From Bacteroidia bacterium (lineage in GTDB: Bacteria > Bacteroidota > Bacteroidia > Cytophagales > JAAEPT01): a stretch of 64,000 bases of DNA. Below, in pieces: positions 25,839 through 34,080 of the stretch. The first letter of the stretch is position 1. Each line of letters opens with the position of its first letter. The DNA lies in assembly GCA_030431525.1 (NCBI GenBank), contig JAUIJC010000010.1:48844-112843 (forward strand). Direction: 5' to 3'. Below the pieces are notes generated by a model. That model ran no database searches and was not told the origin of the DNA. It saw only the letters and a program-made list of their open reading frames with translations. The position numbers and the translations under genes are program-made.

Positions 25839-27944
25839 TTATCGGCCTAAGGTGAGCCATATCGCTGAAGAAAGCCCCGGTTCGGATTCCAAAACCTTGG
25901 TCTTTAGCATTCTTCGTTGAGATTTCAATTCTCCGTTTTTGTCAGTGCAGTCGCCTGCGTAGATATCCAACTGGATGGTGTTTTTTCCTTTGGAGCCCAT
26001 GTTCCAAGCCTTGATCACCAAGGAGTTTTTGATCTTTGGATCGAGCTTGATGACGCGGATGATTTTCCCGTTTTGCTTTTTTCGGATCATGGTCCGATGG
26101 ATGATTTCCTTGTCGTTGAAGAAGATGGAAATGGTGTCGCCGTCTTCTTCTCGGTTGTCGTAAATCGCCAAGGTCAGGTACTCGCTGTCAAAGGTGAAAT
26201 CGTGCTTGTACTTCACCACATCAGGTTTTGCTGGCGGAGTGCCACTTTCAACCGTCATGGTGTACGCACAAGTATTCGTGTTTCCAGCCTTGTCGACCGC
26301 TTGGTATTGGATGGCATGTGGTCCCAAGGAAGCAATGGCATTTGTGCTTGGAGAAAGCTGATTGACAGAAGCCAGTTGGCAGTTGTCCCAAGCTTTTGGC
26401 GTGTTCAGAGGAATAGAAAACACATCCGAGGAAACAGTGACTGTCGTGTCATTCGGACAATCGATCTGAGGCTTCTCTTTGTCTTCCACTGTGACATCGA
26501 AGGAGCAAATTTTGTTGGTGGCAGGTTGTTGGATAGCCACTTTTGTAACGCCAAGTGGGAATAATTCTCCAGACTTTTTACCACCCAACAAGACCAGTTT
26601 ACCTTGAGCCATTTCCTGCTTTTGGGCAGGAGTGAGGTAATGAACCACTGCACCACATTGGCCATTATCCGTCACTTTTCTAATGTCAGTAGGACATTGG
26701 AATGTTGACGCTGAAACAACCGGTTGGGTCTGTTTTTTTACCGTGACCGTATGGCTACAGGTCGCGCTGTTGCCAGAAAAATCTGTGGCTTGGTAGGTGA
26801 TGGTATGCCTGCCAAGACTTGTAATGTTTGGCGAGATTGGCGAAACCCGAATGGTGCTTTGCAATTGGCAGTTGTCTTTGGCCAATGGCGGGTCCAAAGG
26901 AATGTTGATGTTATCGGTCGTAACCGTGTAAACTGTGTCCAGTGGACAAACAATTTCAGGCTTCACAGGGTCTTTAATACTGACCTCGAAGGAACAGGTT
27001 TCCTGTTTTGAGGAAGTGGTCAATTGGTAGGTCACCTTGGTGTTGCCGACTGGAAAGAAGTGTCCAGAAGGCCAACCTTCAATCAGTTGGATATTCCCGT
27101 TTTCACAGGCGTTGGTATGGTTTGGTGTGGTATAGTTCACTACCGCACCACATTGGCCCGTGGTCATGGGAGCCTCAATGTTGCTTGGGCATTGGAAGGC
27201 CACCTCATTGGTGGTTTGAACAACGGGACGTTCACGATAGAACCCCATGATTTGTTGATCGTCCAACGCATAGTTGAAAATCCTGAAATCATCGAGGGCG
27301 CCCTTGAAAAATTCCAAAGCTCCGGGAATGTCCTTTCCGATATGCAATGGCGCTTGGTTCTTGTTCATCTTTCCCGAATAGGGGAAGGACCACACCTTGC
27401 GTCCGTTGATATAGGTTTTTACCTCATTGCCATCATAAACCATTGCCACAAACATCCAGCGACCATACATGAAAGGATGGTTTTGGAAGTCGGTGTCAAA
27501 CTCCGTGAACTCGGTGTTCAATGACACCGTGCTTTGGGTTGGTGTCTGAAGAAGTTGGGTACGGAACTGCGGATTGTTATCCGTTTCCGTTGGCTGGTCG
27601 CCCTTACAGGCAAGTGAAAGCCAGCGATAGCCATCACCGTTGTCCTCAATTTTGAACCATGTGGTGAGGGTGTACTGGGTTTGGATCCTGTCCAATTGCC
27701 GAGAGGATGGAACCTCCAAAAAGGCATCTACGCCATTGAGGTAAATGGCTTTGCAGGGCCTGCCAAACCGGTCTTCCACATAGGAAATGTTTCCCTGTGG
27801 AAACGCCATGTGGGAGAACTGGCTTTTGTCCTCAACAGTATTGTCAAAAGGAAAATGAAGCACCATTTCCCCTTGGGCAAAAGTCCTTCCTGTGACCAAG
27901 CACAGGAAGGCAAAAACAGCAAAACGTTGCAGGAAATTACTCAT
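25839..27944 (-). CDS. LamG and HYR domain surface protein
   Basis: A 701-residue exported protein with signal peptide MSNFLQRFAVFAFLCLVTGRTFAQ. Residues about 28-240 form a LamG/concanavalin-A-like lectin domain (LHFPFDNTVEDKS, YTLTTWFKIEDNG, GRWMFVAMVYDGNEVKTYINGRKV, GALDDFRIFNYAL). Residues about 255-585 are four HYR (immunoglobulin-like) modules arranged as a duplicated two-module unit, each pair opening with F-Q-C-P-[ST]-[ND]-I and D-x-G-Q-C-G-A-V-V-x-Y, then a P-x-I-x-C-P-x-D-T block ending Y-Q-A-x-D-x-[SA]-G-N. The last about 110 residues form a further beta domain (DFTFDSEYLTLAIYDNREEDGDTISIFFND). No sortase or CHU_C signal is seen. It overlaps the upstream gene by 8 nt. Confidence 0.9.
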   Translation of the reverse strand: MSNFLQRFAVFAFLCLVTGRTFAQGEMVLHFPFDNTVEDKSQFSHMAFPQGNISYVEDRFGRPCKAIYLNGVDAFLEVPSSRQLDRIQTQYTLTTWFKIEDNGDGYRWLSLACKGDQPTETDNNPQFRTQLLQTPTQSTVSLNTEFTEFDTDFQNHPFMYGRWMFVAMVYDGNEVKTYINGRKVWSFPYSGKMNKNQAPLHIGKDIPGALEFFKGALDDFRIFNYALDDQQIMGFYRERPVVQTTNEVAFQCPSNIEAPMTTGQCGAVVNYTTPNHTNACENGNIQLIEGWPSGHFFPVGNTKVTYQLTTSSKQETCSFEVSIKDPVKPEIVCPLDTVYTVTTDNINIPLDPPLAKDNCQLQSTIRVSPISPNITSLGRHTITYQATDFSGNSATCSHTVTVKKQTQPVVSASTFQCPTDIRKVTDNGQCGAVVHYLTPAQKQEMAQGKLVLLGGKKSGELFPLGVTKVAIQQPATNKICSFDVTVEDKEKPQIDCPNDTTVTVSSDVFSIPLNTPKAWDNCQLASVNQLSPSTNAIASLGPHAIQYQAVDKAGNTNTCAYTMTVESGTPPAKPDVVKYKHDFTFDSEYLTLAIYDNREEDGDTISIFFNDKEIIHRTMIRKKQNGKIIRVIKLDPKIKNSLVIKAWNMGSKGKNTIQLDIYAGDCTDKNGELKSQRRMLKTKVLESEPGLSSAIWLTLGR

Positions 27945-28842
27945 AGTAATAGACCAGCATGTTACGGGTGTCGTTCACGGATTTCTGACCGGTGATGGTG
28001 TTGTTCAGCGTTCCGTCGGAATTGTAAAGGTCAAAGAAGTCTTGGGCGCCGGTATCAAGGTTCACCATGAAAATGACGTTCATGTCCTTGAAGTCATTCA
28101 TAAAGCTCAATGCACGCTTGGACCCTTCATACAAAGTGGTGTATTGTGGCGAGTGGATGATGCAGTGTACCACTTGGCCATTTTCATCGGTTCCTACGAC
28201 CAAGAATCGACGCTCGCGGGAGTCCTTGGAAGAGTTGTAAGAAGAGATTTTAAGTTGGTTTTTGTAGGCCAACATGTGGGTCTGGAAAACGGTGGCCTCA
28301 TTGTCCTCACACCATTTGATGAACTGCTCGCGGTGATAGGCGTTTCCGCGAATATCCAATGGAATGCCAGAGATGCTTCCGCCCTGAACAGTTAGGTTTT
28401 TGTCCTCAAGGTTGGTGGCCACCACGCCTCCTGTGGCGTAGACAATCACCAAGCCGTCGAAGTTGGCAAGGCTACGGTTCACTACCACACCGTTGTCAAT
28501 TGTAAGTCCAACAGGAGTAGCACGTGAAGCGGTGAGGTTGTCCATGTAGGTGCCACTGGTAGCACAAATGATTTGCTTGCCAGAGGATTTCCAGTTGCGG
28601 TAGCGGTTTGGAACGGTGGTGTTGTTATAAGGGTCGTTCGCCGCAAAGTATTTTGCCTTGATGCGTTTACCACTGGCGCCACGTTGCATGTACACCAATT
28701 TGTATTGGTCGGCACCGTTCTTCACCGTGGAGATTTGAACAAAGCTCTGGTTGTAGCCCGAAATGGAGCTTACAAACGAAAAACTGATCAGCCCCAAAAA
28801 GAGCACGACGCAGAGTTTTGGAAGCGTAAGTAGGTGTTTCAT
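27937..28842 (-). CDS. Phosphodiester glycosidase-fold-like secreted protein (divergent)
   Basis: A 301-residue exported protein (hydrophobic segment LCVVLFLGLISFSFVSS, residues 10-26). The layout resembles the phosphodiester glycosidase fold: ICATSGTYM (92-100) at the place of the N-A-G-M-Y strand, TPVGLTIDNGVVVNRSL (109-125), RRFLVVGTDENGQVV (211-225), and MVNLDTGAQDFFDLY (259-273) at the place of the L-D-G strand. Similarity is weak and the catalytic positions differ, so this is an inference about fold, not activity. It overlaps the start of the LamG/HYR gene by 8 nt (translational coupling). Confidence 0.6.
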   Translation of the reverse strand: MKHLLTLPKLCVVLFLGLISFSFVSSISGYNQSFVQISTVKNGADQYKLVYMQRGASGKRIKAKYFAANDPYNNTTVPNRYRNWKSSGKQIICATSGTYMDNLTASRATPVGLTIDNGVVVNRSLANFDGLVIVYATGGVVATNLEDKNLTVQGGSISGIPLDIRGNAYHREQFIKWCEDNEATVFQTHMLAYKNQLKISSYNSSKDSRERRFLVVGTDENGQVVHCIIHSPQYTTLYEGSKRALSFMNDFKDMNVIFMVNLDTGAQDFFDLYNSDGTLNNTITGQKSVNDTRNMLVYYYE

Positions 28843-28914
28843 AGCTTATGGTTGATAGAGATGAGATCTAAGAGTTAGGAAGTATGAATGAGGTTTCTGT
28901 CCTGTCTTACTTTG

Positions 28915-29736
28915 TTAAAAAGCCTCACTGACTTTCATTGGTTTTGATTTCCATTTGCGGAATTGCTTCAGGCAGAATCCAAGGAAAAAAATTTCAGCCA
29001 ACAATACTTGAAGACCTAAGAGAATCATCAGTGTCCTGAATTTCCAAGAGGTGGCATTCCAGAAGCGATTGCCCAGATAGGCCCAGTTTTTTTCCGCCAC
29101 GTTAAAGACCACCTTCTCATACTTTTCATTGCCGATGTTTGGATAATGGCCAGCATCAGCACAGCGCTGAAAGAGGTATTTGAAACGGAAGGTGTATTTG
29201 GCAAATACATCCACCTTAGAACTGTGATGGAGTTGGTTGGCCACGTAGGAGTACCAATAACTGTGAACCGAGTTGAAAAAGGTACTACGTGTCGGATGAA
29301 GGTTTCCCAAAGCTTTGTAGCCATCCGCCCAGTTGAGCAGGGCATTCAGGGTATCCAAATTTGCCGTGGTAAATCGCTGTTCCTCCAACTTGCTTGTCAA
29401 TGCCGTTGAGAGGATGTACTCACTCAGGAATGGGCTGTTGGTGATGGTGTCCATCTCAGTCAAGTGCTGACCGATTTCCCCGTAATTATTGATGTTCAAT
29501 TTTTGGACGTAAGCATCAAAAGGGAATGCTGTGGCCATGTTACCTGCATTCACTGAATCAGGCAGTATTGTATTTATCGCAACAGGCTTTGCATTTGGCT
29601 GGCCAAATCCCACGGGCTTAAAATCCTCCATTTCCGCAGAAACCACCACATAAAGCAGATAGCAGAAGATGATGACCGTCAGGGCGGACATGCCCCGCCA
29701 AAATTGTTTTAGAGCCTTATTCATAAAAACATTCAC
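28915..29736 (-). CDS. Two-TM membrane protein of unknown function
   Basis: A 273-residue protein with a TM helix near each end (about 17-36, ALTVIIFCYLLYVVVSAEM; about 235-257, LMILLGLQVLLAEIFFLGFC) and a polar domain of about 195 residues between them. By the positive-inside rule the middle domain faces the periplasm, with short basic ends in the cytoplasm. The domain is rich in aromatic residues (FFNSVHSYWYSYVANQLHH) and resembles no family I know. The start may be M1 (29736, abutting the barrel gene stop) or M5 (29724). It sits between the barrel protein and glycosidase-like genes, all on one strand. Confidence 0.75.
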   Translation of the reverse strand: MNVFMNKALKQFWRGMSALTVIIFCYLLYVVVSAEMEDFKPVGFGQPNAKPVAINTILPDSVNAGNMATAFPFDAYVQKLNINNYGEIGQHLTEMDTITNSPFLSEYILSTALTSKLEEQRFTTANLDTLNALLNWADGYKALGNLHPTRSTFFNSVHSYWYSYVANQLHHSSKVDVFAKYTFRFKYLFQRCADAGHYPNIGNEKYEKVVFNVAEKNWAYLGNRFWNATSWKFRTLMILLGLQVLLAEIFFLGFCLKQFRKWKSKPMKVSEAF

Positions 29737-31875
29737 TTAAAAGACGCCCAAGCCAAGACCAACAACCACCTCAGGAGAGTCAAAATTCAATGTCGTTACT
29801 CCGCCGTTGAGCAAAATTTTGGTGTCGCCGCCGGTCGGGATTGCAAAGAAGAGGCCACCTTCGAGCTCGAAGCCATATTTGATTTCATTCGACTCGTCCA
29901 TCGCCCAACCAGACTCCTCATCACCGTATTGGGTGTAGTTGTATTTTTGCAGCGTTTTTCGGCCTCCAAGTCCTAATCCCGAATAGAGGAAGAAGTACTT
30001 ATTCATTTGAAGTAAAAGTCCTGTGGTCACCGAATAACGGTAGGTTTTGTCTTCCTCATCAGAAGTCCATTGGCCTTTGTATTCGTATTCCTTGTTGTCC
30101 AAGATATCGTAGGAATAGAGGCCAGTGTTGTCGCCGTAATAGTCAGGTTTGGATTTGAGGGAGCGCCTTCCAGCGAAGTACATGCCCAAGCCTGAGTCAC
30201 CCGTTCCACCAATCATCAAGCCCAAAGGCGCTTGAAGGGTAGAGGAAATATTCATGATAAATGATCCATCTCCAGTATTGTTGTACATCATCCCCAAGCC
30301 AAAGGTAGGACGGTAGGTTTCCAGCTTTGAGTCGGAGCTAACTCCGATGTTGAACAGGAAATGTTTTGTGGAAATGAGAAGGCCAGTTTCGTATTCTAAG
30401 CCTGAAACCTGTGAGTCTTCGACCACGGCCCATTCCTCAGCCATCTGGCTATTGCCTGCCATTGGATGGAAGTTCCACAAGGTGCGGGTACGGCTGTAGC
30501 CCATGCCGTAGTAGATGTGGATGTTATCCGTAATTCCCGCTGTCACACCAGCAGAAATCACAAAGCGTTGGGTTTTCTGTTTGTTGCCAATCACCCAAGT
30601 GCCAGCGTAATTGGTGATACCACTGGTGGAGTTGGCGGTATAATCCACACGTTTAAAGCTATTCAATGTGGTTCGTGCACCCATGTAAAAACCAAGTCCA
30701 CCTAAGCGTCCAAATTGGACACCCATTGGTGCATTTATATCCCCGACATAACTCAGGTAGGTCGTCTTTTTGGATTCAGCGGTGGTAGCGATAACCTTGA
30801 TGGCAAGTTGGTCGCCGTAGCGGTTGTAATAGTCATCGACATCAAACCAATTCAGCTTGTAGGTTTTTCCACCTTTGACATCCACCTTTTGGTCGCTGAT
30901 TTTGTTTGGGTAGGTCATTCCGCCATCCGTGGAGTAATAGGCTTTAAGGGTAACCCGTTCGTTGGACTTGACATTGTTTAGGCCAACTTCCAAAGTGAGG
31001 TAACTATCATAAGAGTAGTACACCACATTTTTTATGGCAGACCCGTAGTGATACACCTTCAAGTTTTGTCCTCTTTTCCACTTCGGTTTATTCTGGTTGT
31101 AAGTAGGGGAAGTGGTGGTTGTATTCGAAGGCCCTTTGGTCGGATAGGCGTAAACATTGGAGAACTTCTGGGATACCGTACCCGTGAATGTATAGTCCAT
31201 GGACTCCACCATGCCTGTGGAAACATTACTTCCTCCAATCTGAATCTTCTTGTTTTCTGCAATCAGATTGTTGTTGCAGTTATTGTAGGAGAGCTTCCAG
31301 TACACAAACTTTGAATAGCTGACTGGGCGACCAGAAATGCGGTAGCGGTATTTGGAACGCTTTCCGCCGTTGATACAGGAATTGGAGGCAAGCTTGAATT
31401 GGATATCGACCGTGACGTCCTGATCGGAATAGAGGGTTTCCCAAGCACCCCAAGTAGAAGTGGTTGTTGTTACGGCCGTCGAATTATTAGGAGGTGTGAG
31501 GCTGACGTCGGAGAACTTTTTTGTGATTTCTCCCATGAACATGTAGCTGGTGGATTCCACTGAACCAGTGGTAGCACCTTGGCCACCAATTGGCAGCTGG
31601 TTGTTCATTTCTTGCAACTGGTTGTTGCAGTCCTTGTACTGAAGTTTCCAATAGACAGTCTTGGAAGAGGAAGACAAGCTTCCCATCACATTGTATCGGA
31701 ACTTGGTCTTTCGCTGTTGGGCGCAGGTGAAGCTTTTGAACTGAATCTGAACCGTGACGTCGCTGTCGGTATAGAGTGTTTCCCAAGGGGACCAACTGCT
31801 TTGCGCCAAGGAGATGTTGGAAAGAAACAGGGAAAGGAAAAGAAGAACTAAGCTTGTGGTAAAGCGTTGTTTCAT
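29737..31875 (-). CDS. Outer-membrane barrel protein with duplicated N-terminal domain (paralogue 2)
   Basis: A 712-residue protein. The start is set at the ATG 31875, which gives the signal peptide MKQRFTTSLVLLFLSLFLSNISLAQ; the longer frame has a non-signal extension. Two tandem copies of the W-E-T-L-Y domain follow (WSPWETLYTDSDVTVQIQF, about 29-47; WGAWETLYSDQDVTVDIQF, about 140-158). Next is the Y-Y-S-T-D-G-G-M-T-Y-P segment, then a barrel-type region (YYGMGYSRTRTLWNFHPM, LFNIGVSSDSK, PTFGLGMMYNN) ending VVVGLGLGVF. It matches paralogue 1 across its length, with the strongest identity in the duplicated domains and at GYSRTRTLWNFH. The upstream partner gene is the DUF4907 lipoprotein; a two-TM protein gene abuts it downstream. 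Confidence 0.8.
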   Translation of the reverse strand: MKQRFTTSLVLLFLSLFLSNISLAQSSWSPWETLYTDSDVTVQIQFKSFTCAQQRKTKFRYNVMGSLSSSSKTVYWKLQYKDCNNQLQEMNNQLPIGGQGATTGSVESTSYMFMGEITKKFSDVSLTPPNNSTAVTTTTSTWGAWETLYSDQDVTVDIQFKLASNSCINGGKRSKYRYRISGRPVSYSKFVYWKLSYNNCNNNLIAENKKIQIGGSNVSTGMVESMDYTFTGTVSQKFSNVYAYPTKGPSNTTTTSPTYNQNKPKWKRGQNLKVYHYGSAIKNVVYYSYDSYLTLEVGLNNVKSNERVTLKAYYSTDGGMTYPNKISDQKVDVKGGKTYKLNWFDVDDYYNRYGDQLAIKVIATTAESKKTTYLSYVGDINAPMGVQFGRLGGLGFYMGARTTLNSFKRVDYTANSTSGITNYAGTWVIGNKQKTQRFVISAGVTAGITDNIHIYYGMGYSRTRTLWNFHPMAGNSQMAEEWAVVEDSQVSGLEYETGLLISTKHFLFNIGVSSDSKLETYRPTFGLGMMYNNTGDGSFIMNISSTLQAPLGLMIGGTGDSGLGMYFAGRRSLKSKPDYYGDNTGLYSYDILDNKEYEYKGQWTSDEEDKTYRYSVTTGLLLQMNKYFFLYSGLGLGGRKTLQKYNYTQYGDEESGWAMDESNEIKYGFELEGGLFFAIPTGGDTKILLNGGVTTLNFDSPEVVVGLGLGVF

Positions 31876-31978
31876 TTTTCTAAGGAAGAATAGCTGTCCT
31901 GCATGGAGTGCAAAAAAAAGGACTTTGTTAAAAGGTCTTAAAATCGTTTGGGGACCTGTAATCAATAAGTTGGCCGAT

Positions 31979-32326
31979 TTAGTAATCGATGCCGAGGCTG
32001 TCCAATTCTTGGATGGTGACCGAAGGTGGAAGAGTGCCTTTTTTAAGCTTTTCGATGACGAATTTTGCCGTTGTAATAGCCTGCTCTTTGGTGGCAAAGC
32101 TTTTCTGTCCTTCAATGGCAGGAATATTCGGCTGTTTGATAAAAGCCCTTCTGTTCTTTAGCACCTCATAGCCATATCCGTCTTCTTGGGTGGTAATCTT
32201 AAAACTGAAAACCGAGGAGGTCTCCATTTTTTTGGGGGAATCTTTAGATGTGCTTTTGCTGTCGGAACAAGAGGCAAAAAGAAGAGGAAGCACAAAGCAA
32301 CCCACAAAGGTCAAACGCCAATACAT
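31979..32326 (-). CDS. DUF4907 domain lipoprotein
   Basis: A 115-residue lipoprotein: MYWRLTFVGCFVLPLLFASC with lipidated Cys 20, then a Ser/Lys/Asp linker. Residues about 40-115 match the DUF4907 pattern: F-x-[IV]-x-x-x-x-x-G-Y-G-Y-x-V, IKQPNIPAIEGQKSF, ATKEQAITTAKFVIEKL and PPSVTIQELDSLGI. From memory, proteins with this small domain occur beside Kelch-repeat lipoproteins in other Bacteroidota, which agrees with this cluster. It is the first gene of the minus-strand envelope run (downstream of lepB in coordinates). Function unknown. Confidence 0.82.
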   Translation of the reverse strand: MYWRLTFVGCFVLPLLFASCSDSKSTSKDSPKKMETSSVFSFKITTQEDGYGYEVLKNRRAFIKQPNIPAIEGQKSFATKEQAITTAKFVIEKLKKGTLPPSVTIQELDSLGIDY

Positions 32327-32403
32327 GTATTATCTTCCTGACGGAGAATTGGTTGAAACTACAAATATACAAGGACCCTTTTTAGGGAGTGGAGTTTGGA
32401 CAT

Positions 32404-32436
32404 AAAAAAGCCACTCCATTAGATGAAGTGGCTTAG
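32404..32436 (-). terminator. Rho-independent terminator after lepB
   Basis: Stem AAGCCACT (32408-32415) with AGTGGCTT (32427-32434); on the minus strand the stem is followed by TTTTTTATG. It lies about 20 nt past the lepB stop. Confidence 0.85.
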
Positions 32437-32456
32437 CTTTTAATGATGGATTAACA

Positions 32457-33983
32457 TCAATCAATCTGTTTGAAGATACGATTCCATTGGATGCCATTCT
32501 CTCCATTGGAGAACCAAACCATGGAAGCCTTACCCACAAGGTGAGTTTCAGGAACAAAGCCCCAGAAGCGTGAGTCTTGGGAATTGTTTCGGTTATCACC
32601 CATGGCGAAGTAATAGTTGTACTTGAAGGTGTACTCCTCAATTTTTTCGCCTTTGATGTAGAGGGAACTATCCGGTTTCCAAGATACCTCGTCAGGAGCA
32701 AAGCCCTCGTGGTCACGGATGGTCTTGGAGTAAAGGATAAAGTTGTCAGGAGTCATTTTAATGGTTGCTCCTTTCTTTGGAATCCACAAAGGACCAAAAT
32801 TGTTCACCGACCAAGGGAAGCTCGAGGACTCTGGGAAAATTCCAGAACTGTGGTCCTCAGGGTTGAGCTGTAGTTCCCAAGCCTTTTTGTTTGGAGGAAG
32901 AATTTTCTTCAAGGCCTCGATCTCAGTCTTGCTGGCAGAGAAGTAGTAATCATAGTAGGCGAAGCCGTATTGTGGAGTGTTCGGCTGTGCCCAAAGCGGA
33001 TGAACTGGTGCCACTGGAACCCGCTCTTTCTTTTTGGTCGTACCCAATACGCGAGTTTCTGGATGGTCGGTATTGGCACCAATGCGGATGCCAAGCACTT
33101 GTAGTTTTTCCAGAGGAATAAATTGAGTTACTCGAAGGGTATAGCTCCGCTGAACATCAGGGGAATCATAGCCCAACTCACCATTCACGTAGAGTGTGCC
33201 GTCCTTTAATTGAAGCGTGTCACCACTGATCGCCACACATCGCTTGATGTAGTTAGTCTTCAAATCAATTGGCTCATGATTGTCATCGGCAGGCCAGTTA
33301 AAGACAAAGACATCATTGCGTTTAACTTCCGAGAATCCTGGGAAGCGGTAATAAGGAAGTTGAATCAACTCCGAATAGGATTTGATGCCACCATGACCGT
33401 TTTGGTCAGCAGTACCCCAAATGGCTTGGTGCGTCAATGGCACTTGAAGTGGTGTGATTGGTGCACGAGTACCATAATGGAACTTGCTCACAAAAAGGAA
33501 ATCACCTACATAAAGTGAACTTTCCATCGAGGAGGTTGGGATGGTGTATGGCTCAAAGGCTGACCATCGAATCACAGAGGCCGCCAAAACAGCGAAGAAA
33601 AGCGCATCAGCCCATTCGCGTCCTGTAGATTTTTTTGGACCCTTGATTTCAGTGGCTTTGCCTTGGTACTCGGCATCGCTTTTTCCCACTAAAGGGAAGA
33701 ATACAAAAGGGAATAACGCCGCGTACACGGAATCTTTGAAGTCATCTTTCCCAAATGACTTGGCGGTATCCAACAGTGCCGTCAAAAGGATAAAGAAATT
33801 GGCAACAGGCAAGAAGGCCAAGATAGCCCACCACGCTGGACGGCCAATGATTTCCATCCAACGCATAGTTCCCAAAAAGGGGATAAAGGCCTCGGAAACT
33901 TTCTTTCCAGCTTTAGGAAAGCAAGGCGCAATGAAAAGCGTGGTGACGTAGGTGAGGAGGAAAAGAACGAGGAAAAATCCCAT
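32457..33983 (-). CDS. lepB: Signal peptidase I
   Basis: A 508-residue membrane-bound serine/lysine protease that removes signal peptides at the periplasmic face of the inner membrane. It is the large Bacteroidota form: three or four N-terminal hydrophobic segments (about 1-130, including FLVLFLLTYVTTLFI and WWAILAFLPVANFFILLTALL), a TM segment before the catalytic site (EWADALFFAVLAASVIRW), and the catalytic Ser in YTIPTSSMESSL. The general-base Lys lies in NYIKRCVAISGDTL, followed by KDGTLYVNGE. A long insert (about 300-430) precedes the last box FAMGDNRNNSQDSRFWGFV. It would process the many exported proteins of this window. Confidence 0.95.
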   Translation of the reverse strand: MGFFLVLFLLTYVTTLFIAPCFPKAGKKVSEAFIPFLGTMRWMEIIGRPAWWAILAFLPVANFFILLTALLDTAKSFGKDDFKDSVYAALFPFVFFPLVGKSDAEYQGKATEIKGPKKSTGREWADALFFAVLAASVIRWSAFEPYTIPTSSMESSLYVGDFLFVSKFHYGTRAPITPLQVPLTHQAIWGTADQNGHGGIKSYSELIQLPYYRFPGFSEVKRNDVFVFNWPADDNHEPIDLKTNYIKRCVAISGDTLQLKDGTLYVNGELGYDSPDVQRSYTLRVTQFIPLEKLQVLGIRIGANTDHPETRVLGTTKKKERVPVAPVHPLWAQPNTPQYGFAYYDYYFSASKTEIEALKKILPPNKKAWELQLNPEDHSSGIFPESSSFPWSVNNFGPLWIPKKGATIKMTPDNFILYSKTIRDHEGFAPDEVSWKPDSSLYIKGEKIEEYTFKYNYYFAMGDNRNNSQDSRFWGFVPETHLVGKASMVWFSNGENGIQWNRIFKQID

Positions 33984-33999
33984 TCGTGTAGGGTTTGGA

Positions 34000-34075
34000 G
34001 TGTAAGGGTTGAAGTGTTGAAGTGCTAGGGTGTTGAAGTGTTGGCTAACTGCAACACTTCAACACCCCAACACCA
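34000..34075. repeat. Octamer-repeat hairpin
   Basis: Left words GTGTAAGG, GTTGAA, GTGTTGAA, GTGCTAGG, GTGTTGAA, GTGTTGGC (34000-34045); right words CAACACTT, CAACACCC, CAACACCA (34052-34075). Same word family as 3408-3485. It fills the lepB-dapB gap and ends six bases before the dapB stop codon. Confidence 0.85.
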
Positions 34076-34080
34076 ATAAA

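Noticed and set aside
32190..32405. Plus-strand ORF across the DUF4907 lipoprotein start
   Set aside because: Shadow frame crossing a well-supported gene start and a terminator region.
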